A DNA stretch of 64,000 nucleotides. Origin: Candidatus Gastranaerophilales bacterium. GTDB lineage: Bacteria; Cyanobacteriota; Vampirovibrionia; Gastranaerophilales; Gastranaerophilaceae. A model generated the notes under the pieces. The model had not been told where the DNA came from. It did not search any database and saw only the letters and a program-made list of their open reading frames with translations. Shown here one piece after another: positions 1 through 8,089 of this stretch (positions within the stretch are counted from its first letter, which is position 1; the number at the start of each line of letters is the position of its first letter). The translations under genes were made by a program, and so were the position numbers. The DNA is taken from NCBI GenBank assembly GCA_944325315.1, contig CALVAA010000002.1:1-64000 (forward strand), written 5' to 3'.

Positions 1-363
1 CATATCCTACGCTTTGGCAACAACTCTTAACATACTTACGCAATTAAAATTGCTTGTATGTTAGAGTTTTGCATCCAGCATTCTAAAGCTCGCTTGTGCT
101 CGCTAAGAATGAGTGTATGTCATTCTTGTATCATTAAAATTTCCAAAACCTTGTGTTAAATTTTCTGAAAGTTTGAATGATTAATTCAATCTTATTTTAG
201 TTTTTCCGCCTGTGGGTATTTCGCAAAACTCATTATCGCTTGCGCTGTCGTTCGTTTGCTCAATTATCCTACGGCGGCTATCAACAGTTGCGACCAAAAC
301 TCGTCGTTTTGGTCTTCACTCTGGCTTACGCTTTCTTAATTCCTTGCACAACTGGACTATACT

Positions 364-393
364 AAAATAATCAAAATATCCGTACAACTCAAA
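364..393 (+). repeat. Direct repeat, copy 1
   Basis: This 30-bp sequence begins AAAATAATCAAAATATCCGT and recurs at 532-561 with two substitutions. The copies lie 168 bp apart, close to the initiator tRNA gene. Their role is unknown. A short related string (TTCGTACAGTCC) lies between them at about 434. Confidence 0.6.
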
Positions 394-531
394 AACGGCG
401 CATATCTCACTGATAATATACAAATCTCAATTTATTCGTACAGTCCAGAAAAAGTCCAGTTTTCCAGTTTGATTTTTTTGGAACACTTAATTTTTCCGAT
501 CTGAAAACGCCCTCGCAGAGCGACCTAAGCC

Positions 532-561
532 AAAATAATCAAAGTATCCGTACAAATCAAA
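532..561 (+). repeat. Direct repeat, copy 2
   Basis: Second copy of the 30-bp direct repeat at 364-393, with A to G and C to A differences. It could be an attachment-like site or simply a duplicated intergenic segment. No integrase is present in the window to favour the first reading. Confidence 0.6.
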
Positions 562-637
562 CCGGTCGTTAAATTACAATAGGGCTTTATTATTATTAAA
601 AACAATCAATTACACAAATATTACACAAAGGTATTAA

Positions 638-670
638 AAAAGGGTTCAGCCAATTAGCTAAAACCCTTTA
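638..670 (-). terminator. Rho-independent terminator of tRNA-fMet
   Basis: Read on the minus strand, AAAGGGTT (669-662) pairs with AACCCTTT (646-639), and a T-run follows at 641-636. It sits 8-40 nt past the 3' end of the minus-strand tRNA-fMet gene and has the classic stem plus U-tract form. Confidence 0.75.
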
Positions 671-677
671 AAATAAT

Positions 678-754
<77 letters not shown>

Positions 755-1118
755 ATAAAGCATATTGTGAGTAAACTCTCTCAACAATAACATTATTAAA
801 CGCTAAAAAAGAAAAATCAAGCCCCGCATAAACTTATTTTACAAAAAATCCGAAATTAATTTTAAACACACAATAACAAAAAATATAACCCCTAAAAGTC
901 TTAACATTTTGTATGAAATGTTAAATGACAAATTTGTTAGCTATTGTTATTAATCTTATAGTACCACATTATAATTTCAATTTAAATATTTATCATTCAA
1001 AAACAGGAGAAAAAAGCCCCAAAAAGCGCTTATGCCCTCTTTTTTTTAAATACTGAAAGAAAATAAAAAGCGCTTAATAAATAAGCGCTAATAAAAACAC
1101 AAAATAATAAAGTAAAGA
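755..1118. other. AT-rich intergenic region with palindromes
   Basis: No gene is visible in this gap between tRNA-fMet and the prepilin-like gene. It contains a palindrome at 901-924 (TTAACATTT, 6-nt loop, AAATGTTAA) resembling the palindrome at 3201-3230 on the other side of the prepilin gene. It also contains the terminator-like hairpin at 1069-1089. Confidence 0.5.
1069..1089 (-). terminator. Terminator of the prepilin-like gene
   Basis: A perfect inverted repeat (AGCGCTTA, 5-nt loop, TAAGCGCT) lies 30 nt past the stop codon of the minus-strand gene that ends at 1119. On that strand it is followed by TTTTTATTTT, giving a good intrinsic terminator. A second AGCGCTTA string lies at about 1025-1032. 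Confidence 0.7.
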
Positions 1119-3107
1119 CTATTTTAATGGCACTACCCTTGTGATACAACGAACCGAAAAAGCCTCATACTTGTATCTAGTTGATTCGTTAATTGTGTAT
1201 TCGCCTTGATTTTCCACATTGATGTTTTCTTTGGTATTTTCATTTCCAAATGCCATTCTATGGGGTGCGCAGTGCGTATCCTTGCCGTCAACTTTACATT
1301 TTTTCATTAATGCATTTGTAGAACTGTTCGAGCAAAGCGGCCAAGTACCACCGCCAAATCCGCAAAAATTAGCTTCAAGCGGTGCGTTAAATAACGCATT
1401 TTGCCAATCAGCTTTTTTAATCAGAGCCCAGGAAGCTCCAAGTAAATCAATTTTAGAGCAAATATATACTGCAGCTTTTTGAGTACAAACTAATCTATCA
1501 GAACCATCTGTTGCAGTATCTCCATCCCAGCAACATCTTTTTGAGTTAGTATCATTTGTACAGTTACCACTGCCTGCCTTTAGATATGAAACACCGGAAA
1601 TTTCTTTTTTTTGATTATTCTTATTTACACAAGCACCGAGCTTAGAAGAATAATACGCACTTCCGCAGTCAGCTGCTTTAGTTGGTGGACCCCAGCAATA
1701 TCCGTCGCTTTTAAGAGTATAGCCCGATACACATGCACTACATTTACCTGTAGCTTTATTGCAAGTAGGAGAACATTTTCTGGGTAAACCGGAGCACTCT
1801 TTACAATTGCCGCTGTTACCTGCTGCAGAATAGTACCCATCAGCACAAGCTTTCCTGTTTACACCGTCGGTACATTTATAACCCGCTTCGCATTTAACAC
1901 AATTTCCACCGGATACATAGTATCCTTTAGAGCATTTGGTACAAGCACAACTTGTATTATAAGTAGAACAGCTTGCTTTTTCTGCACAACATATACCACC
2001 GGTCAATTTATATCCTGAATTGCAACCACTGCATCCGCAGCTAGTATTATAAGAAGCGCAATTGGAAACATTACCGCAGCATTTACCGCCTGATAAAGTA
2101 TATCCTGAATTGCAACCACTGCATCCGCAGCTTGTATTATAAGAAGCGCAATTGGAAACATTACCGCAGCATCTACCGCTAACAAGAGTATATCCTGAAT
2201 TGCAACTGCTGCACCCGCAAGTGGTTGTAGAACAATTAGAACAATTTACAACAACCGAAGAACAATTCTTACAACTACTCTGACCGGTGTCTTTCTGACA
2301 AGTTCCTGCGCCACATGCAACAGGTGTTCCGTTACACTTCCAACCCGCAGGACAAGTAAGACAAGTAGTTCCCCTATAATTACCGCTCCAATTTCCGCTT
2401 GCATCCGTAGCATAAGTACCTGCCCCACAAGCTGAACAAGAAGAAGCCTTTGCATGGGAATAATGAGCATCTTTTGTCCAGCAATCACCATGACCGCTTC
2501 CGCCGGGGCAATAATATCCGGCTTCGCAGTCTGTACAATCAGTGTTTCCTTCTCCTGAATTGTATGTTCCTGCGGGACATGCCGCACACACGGTATCAAG
2601 CCCCTTATTAGGGTTATAAGTACCTGGTGCACACTTCAAACAAGAAGTCCGACCTGGATTATCCTGATATTCGCCTCTATCACATTGTGCTCTATTGATG
2701 CCGTCAGCGCATTTGTATCCCTTAGGACAAACTTTGCAGCTGTTGTTTTCAAGATAGTACCCCGGTTTGCATTGTGTGCATTGAGCACCCCTTTGACATA
2801 GTTTGCAGTTGATGTCAATTGTTGTGCAGGCAATGCAGTTGCAGGTTTCTGTTTCTGTGTATGTTCCTGCTGAACATAATTTGTTGCATACAAGACACCT
2901 TTTTGTTTTTTCACAGAGTTTGCATTCAGGACCGAATTTTTCTTCACAGTCTATGGTTAGGTTGACCAGATTTGTTGAAAGGTTTAGTTTTCTTCCTGTT
3001 ATTTTTTTTGTGACAATAGGAGTAACGGATGCTGCTATGCATGCTATTGCAATAAGAGCAACCATCATCTCAACAAGCGAAAACGCCCATTTGTTCTTAG
3101 AATTCAT
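1119..3107 (-). CDS. Cysteine-rich prepilin-type surface protein
   Basis: This is a 662-residue protein that starts like a type IV prepilin or pseudopilin. After a short basic leader come A8 and F9, with E13 at the +5 position, and then a roughly 20-residue hydrophobic helix. A prepilin peptidase would be expected to cut before F9, with Ala rather than Gly at -1. Residues 50-540 are dominated by Cys-Gly-rich modules (CxxC, CxxCxxGY) resembling growth-factor-receptor or furin-like repeats. They include three near-identical 30-residue units. The last 100 residues form a different domain containing WALIKKADW and SVRCIT. It is probably anchored in or displayed from the envelope and stiffened by disulfides. 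It diverges from the glycosyltransferase operon. The N-terminus is a confident call; the function is unknown. Confidence 0.85.
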   Translation of the reverse strand: MNSKNKWAFSLVEMMVALIAIACIAASVTPIVTKKITGRKLNLSTNLVNLTIDCEEKFGPECKLCEKTKRCLVCNKLCSAGTYTETETCNCIACTTIDINCKLCQRGAQCTQCKPGYYLENNSCKVCPKGYKCADGINRAQCDRGEYQDNPGRTSCLKCAPGTYNPNKGLDTVCAACPAGTYNSGEGNTDCTDCEAGYYCPGGSGHGDCWTKDAHYSHAKASSCSACGAGTYATDASGNWSGNYRGTTCLTCPAGWKCNGTPVACGAGTCQKDTGQSSCKNCSSVVVNCSNCSTTTCGCSSCNSGYTLVSGRCCGNVSNCASYNTSCGCSGCNSGYTLSGGKCCGNVSNCASYNTSCGCSGCNSGYKLTGGICCAEKASCSTYNTSCACTKCSKGYYVSGGNCVKCEAGYKCTDGVNRKACADGYYSAAGNSGNCKECSGLPRKCSPTCNKATGKCSACVSGYTLKSDGYCWGPPTKAADCGSAYYSSKLGACVNKNNQKKEISGVSYLKAGSGNCTNDTNSKRCCWDGDTATDGSDRLVCTQKAAVYICSKIDLLGASWALIKKADWQNALFNAPLEANFCGFGGGTWPLCSNSSTNALMKKCKVDGKDTHCAPHRMAFGNENTKENINVENQGEYTINESTRYKYEAFSVRCITRVVPLK
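2011..2280 (-). repeat. 90-bp tandem repeats inside the Cys-rich gene
   Basis: Three in-frame units begin with the same string (TATCCTGAATTGCAAC on the plus strand) at 2011, 2101 and 2191, an exact period of 90 bp, or 30 residues. The first two are almost identical and the third has diverged. Each encodes a CxxCNSGY...GGxCC...NCxxYNTSC module. This suggests recent expansion by slippage or recombination. Confidence 0.85.
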
Positions 3108-3428
3108 ATTTTTCCCTTTGTGTTTTATTGTTTAGCTAAAAAAGAAGATAGATGCTTTAAAAGCAAAACAATTCTATAACTATCTCATTGTGTTTTGATT
3201 CACTTAACAATTTGAATAAAATGTTAAGTGATACTTCATGATATTTAAAATATTAGCACATGTCGCTTTTTTTTCAAAACGGAATAGTTCAAATACTGTA
3301 CTAATTAATTTTTAAATTCCCATATACTCTGCATTTTAACCTAATGCAACATTTTATTCAAATTGTTAAGTAATTAATAATTTATTAAAAACTAGCCTTT
3401 TAATTCAAAAACAAATTAAAATTAATTA
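3108..3428. promoter_or_regulatory. Divergent intergenic region with paired palindromes
   Basis: This 321-bp AT-rich region separates the prepilin-like gene (minus) from the glycosyltransferase operon (plus). A palindrome at 3201-3230 (CACTTAACA, 12 nt, TGTTAAGTG) is partly repeated in inverted orientation at 3348-3371, where 24 bp are identical. Sites of this form beside divergent genes could bind a dimeric regulator. I cannot name one, and the promoter elements are not clear. Confidence 0.45.
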
Positions 3429-4406
3429 ATGACAAAAATAAGCGTATTAATACCCGTCTTTAACAGTGAAAAATATCTTAAAGATTGTATTAAAAGTGTA
3501 GTAAATCAAACATTAAAAGATATTGAAATTATAATTATCAATGACGGATCTTATGATAATTCAATAAACATAATAGAAGAATTCCTGTTAAATGATAAAA
3601 GAATAAAACTCATAAACAAAAAAAATACAGGCTATGGAAACAGTCTTAATACTGCTATTAAAATAGCAAAAGGGAAGTATATATCAATAGTTGAATCTGA
3701 CGATGTAATAAAACCCGAAATGTTGGAGGTTTTATACAATAAATTAAAAGAAGACGATTATGACATCGTGAAAGCATGCTTTTATTTATACAAAGGGAAA
3801 ACATTAAAAAGTTACAGTTTCAACAAAAAAATTGACATTAAAAAAACCCAAAACGTTTTTTATGCGCCTCAAATTTTAACTTTAAAACCAAGTGTTTGGA
3901 GCGCAATATATAAGAAAAAATTTTTAAATGATAACAATATATTTTTTAACGAGACACCTCAAGCATCTTTTCAAGATATTTCATTTCAATTTAAAGCAAT
4001 GTTTTTGGCTAAAAAAATTAAATTTATACAAGACAAATTATATCTATACAGAACAGATAATCCAAACTCAAGTATAAATTCCACCGATAAAGTATTTGAA
4101 ATTTGCAGTGAATTTGACTCAATCAACATATTTTTAAACAATAAAAAGACAAATGCGGCTATAATGAATCAAAAAATTCTTTTTGAATTTTTGGCATATA
4201 TTTGGAACTATAAAAGAATAAAAAACAAATACAACAAGATTTTTATGGAAAAAATTCACTCAATTATGAGTGGATATCAAAGCAAAGATTTCTACAAAGA
4301 TAATAAAATTCCTTTTAAAGAAAAAATTAAATTTTACCTTTTAATGAACCATCTTAATATTTTTGAATATATTCTTTATATTATTAAAAACTATGCAAAT
4401 AAATAG
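3429..4406 (+). CDS. Family 2 glycosyltransferase
   Basis: A 325-residue GT-A fold transferase. The N-terminus has the GT2 signature: SVLIPVFNSEKYL, then SVVNQTLKDIEIIIINDGS, then a VESDD motif in place of DxD at about residues 91-95. It should transfer a sugar from a nucleotide donor onto a growing surface glycan at the cytoplasmic membrane. The acceptor is unknown. The C-terminal third is Lys/Asn-rich with a hydrophobic end that may touch the membrane. It leads an operon with the UDP-glucuronate decarboxylase and UDP-glucose dehydrogenase genes 31 bp downstream, so it probably uses a sugar derived from that pathway. Confidence 0.88.
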   Translation: MTKISVLIPVFNSEKYLKDCIKSVVNQTLKDIEIIIINDGSYDNSINIIEEFLLNDKRIKLINKKNTGYGNSLNTAIKIAKGKYISIVESDDVIKPEMLEVLYNKLKEDDYDIVKACFYLYKGKTLKSYSFNKKIDIKKTQNVFYAPQILTLKPSVWSAIYKKKFLNDNNIFFNETPQASFQDISFQFKAMFLAKKIKFIQDKLYLYRTDNPNSSINSTDKVFEICSEFDSINIFLNNKKTNAAIMNQKILFEFLAYIWNYKRIKNKYNKIFMEKIHSIMSGYQSKDFYKDNKIPFKEKIKFYLLMNHLNIFEYILYIIKNYANK

Positions 4407-4437
4407 TTTTATAATAATATATTCTAAGAGGTTGTAA

Positions 4438-5364
4438 ATGAAAAAAATATTAATCACTGGCGGAGCGGGTTTTTTAGGTTCAAATTTAACCGAAAAATTA
4501 ATCGAAAATAACTTCATTATCTCAATTGACAATCTTTCAAGCGGAAGCATTCAAAATGTCAAGCCTTATCTAAACAGACCGAATTTCCAATTTATCGAGC
4601 ATGATATCATTCAACCCATAGATATTGAATTTGATGAAATTTATAATATGGCTTGTCCTGCAAGTCCTGTTTTGTATCAAAAAAACCCTATTCAAACAAT
4701 TAAAACATCAATTATCGGCACACTGAATTTAATTGAAATTGCAAGAAAAAACAATGCAAAATTTCTCCAGGCATCAACAAGCGAAATTTACGGCGATCCT
4801 GTTGAACACCCTCAAAAAGAAACATACAGAGGAAATGTTGATACAAAAAGCATAAGAAGTTGCTACGACGAGGGTAAGCGTGCAAGTGAAACAATTCTTT
4901 TTGACTACAACAGAATTTATGGAGTCGATACAAAAATTGCAAGAATATTTAACACCTACGGAAAAAATATGTTGAAAGACGACGGCAGAGTCATATCAAA
5001 TTTTACCGTGCAAGCACTTCTAAATAAAGACATAACTGTATACGGAAATGGCTTTCAAACACGTTCCTTTTGTTATGTTGACGATTTAATCAAGGGTCTT
5101 ATAAAATTAATGGAAAGTAATATCAATGATGCTGTTAACCTTGGAAATAATGAAGAACATACTATTTTAGATATAGCAAATATTGTAATCAAAAAGACAA
5201 ACTCAAAATCAAAAATTGTATACAAAAATCTTCCTTGCGATGATCCCAAAAAAAGAAAACCGGATATTTCAAAAGCCAAAAAGCTTTTAAATTGGACGCC
5301 TGAAACAAATCTTGAAGTCGGTCTTGATAAAACAATAGAATACTTTAGGGAGATTTTAAAATGA
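4438..5364 (+). CDS. UDP-glucuronate decarboxylase (UDP-xylose synthase)
   Basis: A 308-residue extended SDR enzyme. The Rossmann motif GGAGFLGS (8-15) binds NAD. The ACPASP string, TSEIYGDPxEHPQ (114-126) and the catalytic Y143xxxK147 in SCYDEGKR are the specific marks of UXS. UXS oxidises, decarboxylates and re-reduces UDP-glucuronate to UDP-xylose. The start has a good ribosome site (AGAGG, 7 nt upstream). It overlaps the next gene by 4 bp. That gene supplies UDP-glucuronate, so the two make a complete UDP-glucose to UDP-xylose route. A related 4-epimerase remains possible, but the ACPASP/SCYDEGK motifs favour UXS. Confidence 0.88.
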   Translation: MKKILITGGAGFLGSNLTEKLIENNFIISIDNLSSGSIQNVKPYLNRPNFQFIEHDIIQPIDIEFDEIYNMACPASPVLYQKNPIQTIKTSIIGTLNLIEIARKNNAKFLQASTSEIYGDPVEHPQKETYRGNVDTKSIRSCYDEGKRASETILFDYNRIYGVDTKIARIFNTYGKNMLKDDGRVISNFTVQALLNKDITVYGNGFQTRSFCYVDDLIKGLIKLMESNINDAVNLGNNEEHTILDIANIVIKKTNSKSKIVYKNLPCDDPKKRKPDISKAKKLLNWTPETNLEVGLDKTIEYFREILK

Positions 5365-6653
5365 AAGTTGCAATACTAGGAATAGGTTATGTAGGTTTGA
5401 GTATTGCAGCTTGCCTGAGTGAATTAGGGCATAAAGTATTTTGCTATGATTGTGATAAAGAAAAAATAAACTCAATAATAAACGGCAAATGCCCGATTTT
5501 TGAACCCGATCTGGATGAATTAATCAATAAAAATACGACTTTAAAAAGGCTCTTTTTTTTAACAGACATAAAACATGTCATAAAAGATACGGACATTTGT
5601 TTTATTTGCGTCGGAACACCCAATAACAAAAAAGGCGAAGCAGATACAACACAAGTTGATAATGCAGTTGATTTAATTGCAAAAAACATTAACAAATACT
5701 GTGTGATTATAAACAAATCAACAGTTCCTGTTGGCAGCACGAAATATTACAGAGAAAAAATCTTAAAAAAAACAAATACCGAATTCGACATTGTTTCAAA
5801 TCCTGAATTTTTAAGACAAGGAAACGCCATAAAAGACTTTTTGCACCCGGAAAGAATTGTCATCGGAACAAGCTCTAAAAAAGCACGGGAAAGAATGCTT
5901 GAATTATACAAACCATTAAATCTAGATGAGAAAAAAATTATCTTAACGGATGAAAATTCGGCAGAAATGATAAAATACAGCGCAAATTCTTTTCTTGCAC
6001 TAAAAATTTCCTTTATCAATGAAATTGCAAATTTATGCGAGAAAACAGGAGCGAATATTGAAGATGTAAAAAAAGGGGTTTCTCTTGATTCAAGAATTGG
6101 AGACAAATTCTTAAACGCAGGAATCGGTTTTGGAGGCAGTTGTTTTCCGAAAGATATAAATTCGATAATAAATATTGCCAAAAAAAACAATGTCTCTCTA
6201 AAAACTATACAAGCTGCAAAAGAAGTGAATTTAGCTCAAAAAGAAATATTTTTTAAAAAAATTTTAAATTTCTACAAAGGAAACATAAAAGGAAAAACAT
6301 TTACTATATGGGGGCTGTCTTTTAAGCCTAAAACAAACGATTTAAGACATGCTCCTTCCTTATACCTTATTAAAAAACTAGTCAAAAAAGGAGCAAAGAT
6401 TAAAGCTTATGATCCCAAAGCAAAATTTAGTCATAAAAATTTTGAACAAAAAAACAACCAATTTGAAGCACTCGAAAACTCAAACGCATTAATTCTTGTC
6501 AGCGAATGGGAAGAATTTAAAAATCCCGACTTTTTCTTTTTAAGCAGGTCTTTAAAAGACAAAGTCATTTTTGATGCAAGGAATCAATATATAAATAGAA
6601 ATTTGAAAGAATACGGTTTACAATATTTTTGTGTAGGTAAAAATGAACAATAA
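5361..6653 (+). CDS. ugd: UDP-glucose 6-dehydrogenase
   Basis: A 430-residue member of the UDP-glucose/GDP-mannose dehydrogenase family. It has the N-terminal NAD fold GIGYVGL (7-13), the substrate loop NPEFLRQGNAI (147-157) and the catalytic cysteine C261 in GGSCFPKD. The C-terminal UDP-binding domain contains GLSFKPKTND and LRHAPS. It carries out the two-step NAD-dependent oxidation of UDP-glucose to UDP-glucuronate in the cytoplasm. It is translationally coupled to the decarboxylase by a 4-bp overlap and runs 11 bp into the next gene. Confidence 0.95.
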   Translation: MKVAILGIGYVGLSIAACLSELGHKVFCYDCDKEKINSIINGKCPIFEPDLDELINKNTTLKRLFFLTDIKHVIKDTDICFICVGTPNNKKGEADTTQVDNAVDLIAKNINKYCVIINKSTVPVGSTKYYREKILKKTNTEFDIVSNPEFLRQGNAIKDFLHPERIVIGTSSKKARERMLELYKPLNLDEKKIILTDENSAEMIKYSANSFLALKISFINEIANLCEKTGANIEDVKKGVSLDSRIGDKFLNAGIGFGGSCFPKDINSIINIAKKNNVSLKTIQAAKEVNLAQKEIFFKKILNFYKGNIKGKTFTIWGLSFKPKTNDLRHAPSLYLIKKLVKKGAKIKAYDPKAKFSHKNFEQKNNQFEALENSNALILVSEWEEFKNPDFFFLSRSLKDKVIFDARNQYINRNLKEYGLQYFCVGKNEQ

Positions 6654-7269
6654 AATTAAAACAATATGTATATTTGCAAGTTCGTCAAACAAACTAAACA
6701 ATGCATATTTTAATGATGCTTACAAACTGGGATGTGAAATTGCAAAAAACGGATATAATATAGTATACGGAGGCTCTAATCTCGGCCTGATGGGAGAAAC
6801 TGTACATGCAGCAAAAACAAACGGGGCGGAAATTATCGGAGTAATGCCTGAAAAACTGTACAATTTAGGAATAGACCCCGGGGAATGCACAAAATTTATA
6901 TTAACAAAAGGCATGCGTGAAAGAAAAGCAAAGATGGACGAGTTGTCTCAGGCTACAATTGCTCTTGCAGGAGGCTTTGGAACGCTTGAAGAATTGAGTG
7001 AAATTATTGTTCAAAAACAATTAGGATATAATAATAAACCTATTGTCCTTTTAAATACTAACGGTTATTATAACGGTTTGATTAACTTTTTTGACGATAT
7101 TATCAATCAAAACTTCGCACCAAAAATAACATCAAATTTATACTATATAGCAAATAATCCTTCTGATGCCGTAAAATATATCAACAACTACAGCTTCCAA
7201 CAAATAGATTATTTAAATAAAAAGCTTAAAGATGAAAAAGAATTTGCAAAAAATCAACCTAAAGGTTAA
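6643..7269 (+). CDS. LOG-family nucleotide phosphoribohydrolase
   Basis: A 208-residue protein of the LOG/TIGR00730 family. It has the nucleotide-binding GGSNLGLMG motif near residues 41-49 and the catalytic GGFGTLEE motif near 107-114 (usual form PGGxGTxxE, here AGG). Family members cleave the N-glycosidic bond of nucleoside 5'-monophosphates. In plants they activate cytokinins, and in bacteria they are often housekeeping nucleotide hydrolases. The start lies inside the last codons of ugd, so it is co-transcribed with the sugar operon, perhaps only by position. Confidence 0.88.
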   Translation: MNNKIKTICIFASSSNKLNNAYFNDAYKLGCEIAKNGYNIVYGGSNLGLMGETVHAAKTNGAEIIGVMPEKLYNLGIDPGECTKFILTKGMRERKAKMDELSQATIALAGGFGTLEELSEIIVQKQLGYNNKPIVLLNTNGYYNGLINFFDDIINQNFAPKITSNLYYIANNPSDAVKYINNYSFQQIDYLNKKLKDEKEFAKNQPKG

Positions 7270-7329
7270 TTTGCAAAATATTGAACATGTTTCATACTAT
7301 AAATGTAAATAATAAGACTTAGGGATATA

Positions 7330-7659
7330 ATGCTGGATAAAATACAGAATTCAAATTCAGAATCAATTAATCAAAGTCAAAATTTGGATAGAATTAGAGG
7401 GTTGGGTCAAACAAATCCTTTTGAAGAAAGCGATAACAGATTTTTTATAGATGAATCGCAAATTTCCAATGAAGCACTTGAAAAGTATCAAAGAGAAGAA
7501 GATGTTAAAACCTTTAGCAAAATTCTTTTGGATACTGATGAAAAGCAGGCAAACGAGCTTGTTTTAAAGCAAGCATTTGAAGGAAACTTTTCAATTGATG
7601 ACACCGATTTTCTATCTAAACTACTTGATAATGAAGAATTTTTAAATGATATTGCTTGA
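7330..7659 (+). CDS. Small acidic protein of unknown function
   Basis: A 109-residue acidic, polar protein rich in Asp/Glu/Asn/Ser, with no signal peptide and no membrane segment. The N-terminal 40 residues look disordered. Residues 45-105 are predicted by eye to be helical, with repeated hydrophobic spacing (FSKILLDTD..., FLSKLLDNEEFL). I do not recognise a family. The end overlaps the YkgJ-like gene by 14 bp, so the two are probably translated together. It may be a small chaperone or adaptor, but nothing proves this. Confidence 0.65.
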   Translation: MLDKIQNSNSESINQSQNLDRIRGLGQTNPFEESDNRFFIDESQISNEALEKYQREEDVKTFSKILLDTDEKQANELVLKQAFEGNFSIDDTDFLSKLLDNEEFLNDIA

Positions 7660-8089
7660 AAAAATCAAAAAGTTTTATTATTTAAAAATTCTAAAAAGAA
7701 GATATTACAGATATGGCAAATGTAATATGTGCGGAAGGTGCTGCAAGAATATATATGTTTGGCATGAAAAAAAAGTAATATCTTCAAAAGAAGAATTTGA
7801 AAAAATTAAAAACAAAAGTTCTTACAGCTTTTATAAACACATAAGAATAACAGGTAAGGACGATTTTGGTCTGATTTTTTCATGTGATAAATTTGATGAA
7901 GAAAAAAAACTATGCAAAGACCACAAAAAAAGACCTTCTATTTGCAAAAACTATCCAAACGAAAAAATTTTTTCATTTGGTGCAAGTCTTTATGATGACT
8001 GCGGATACTCATTTAAACCTATTGAAAGTTTTGATGAAGTATACAAAAAAATTTCCAAAAAACCGCCTAAAAATTATGAAACACGCTAA
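7646..8089 (+). CDS. YkgJ-family cysteine-cluster protein
   Basis: A 147-residue protein with the CxxCxxCC cluster typical of the YkgJ/UPF0153 family (GKCNMCGRCCKNI, about residues 25-37) and a second set in LCKDHKKRPSICKNYP. These cysteines are thought to bind zinc or an Fe-S centre. The family has few studied members. A basic N-terminus (KKFYYLKILKRRYYRYGK) may contact nucleic acid or membrane. It overlaps the preceding gene by 14 bp and abuts folP, which is convergent, with no space between the stop codons. Confidence 0.8.
   Translation: MILLEKIKKFYYLKILKRRYYRYGKCNMCGRCCKNIYVWHEKKVISSKEEFEKIKNKSSYSFYKHIRITGKDDFGLIFSCDKFDEEKKLCKDHKKRPSICKNYPNEKIFSFGASLYDDCGYSFKPIESFDEVYKKISKKPPKNYETR

Larger units (their letters stand above)
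1..677. other. Non-coding, repeat-rich intergenic stretch
   Basis: I see no convincing gene here. The stretch holds several inverted repeats: an imperfect arm pair at about 22-80, a perfect 8-bp stem at 105-127 (AAGAATGA / TCATTCTT), and a perfect 9-bp stem at 292-314 (GACCAAAAC / GTTTTGGTC). A 30-bp direct repeat occurs at 364-393 and 532-561 with two mismatches. GC content in 190-340 looks higher than in the AT-rich surroundings. On the minus strand a short open stretch at about 185-320 could encode a few dozen residues, but it has no start signal and I do not call it a gene. It could be a repeat cluster or the decayed remnant of an element. Confidence 0.5.

Noticed and set aside
185-320. 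Minus-strand open stretch encoding an ending EFCEIPTGGKTKIRLN
   Set aside because: There is no start signal or continuation and the DNA is repeat-rich; it is possibly a gene remnant but not supportable as a CDS.
1219-1482. Plus-strand ORF inside the prepilin-like gene
   Set aside because: It is antisense to a strong coding sequence with no ribosome site, so a shadow ORF.
2011-2280. Regularly spaced near-identical 90-bp units, at first CRISPR-like
   Set aside because: The units are contiguous and in frame within a Cys-rich coding sequence, with no unique spacers and no cas genes nearby.
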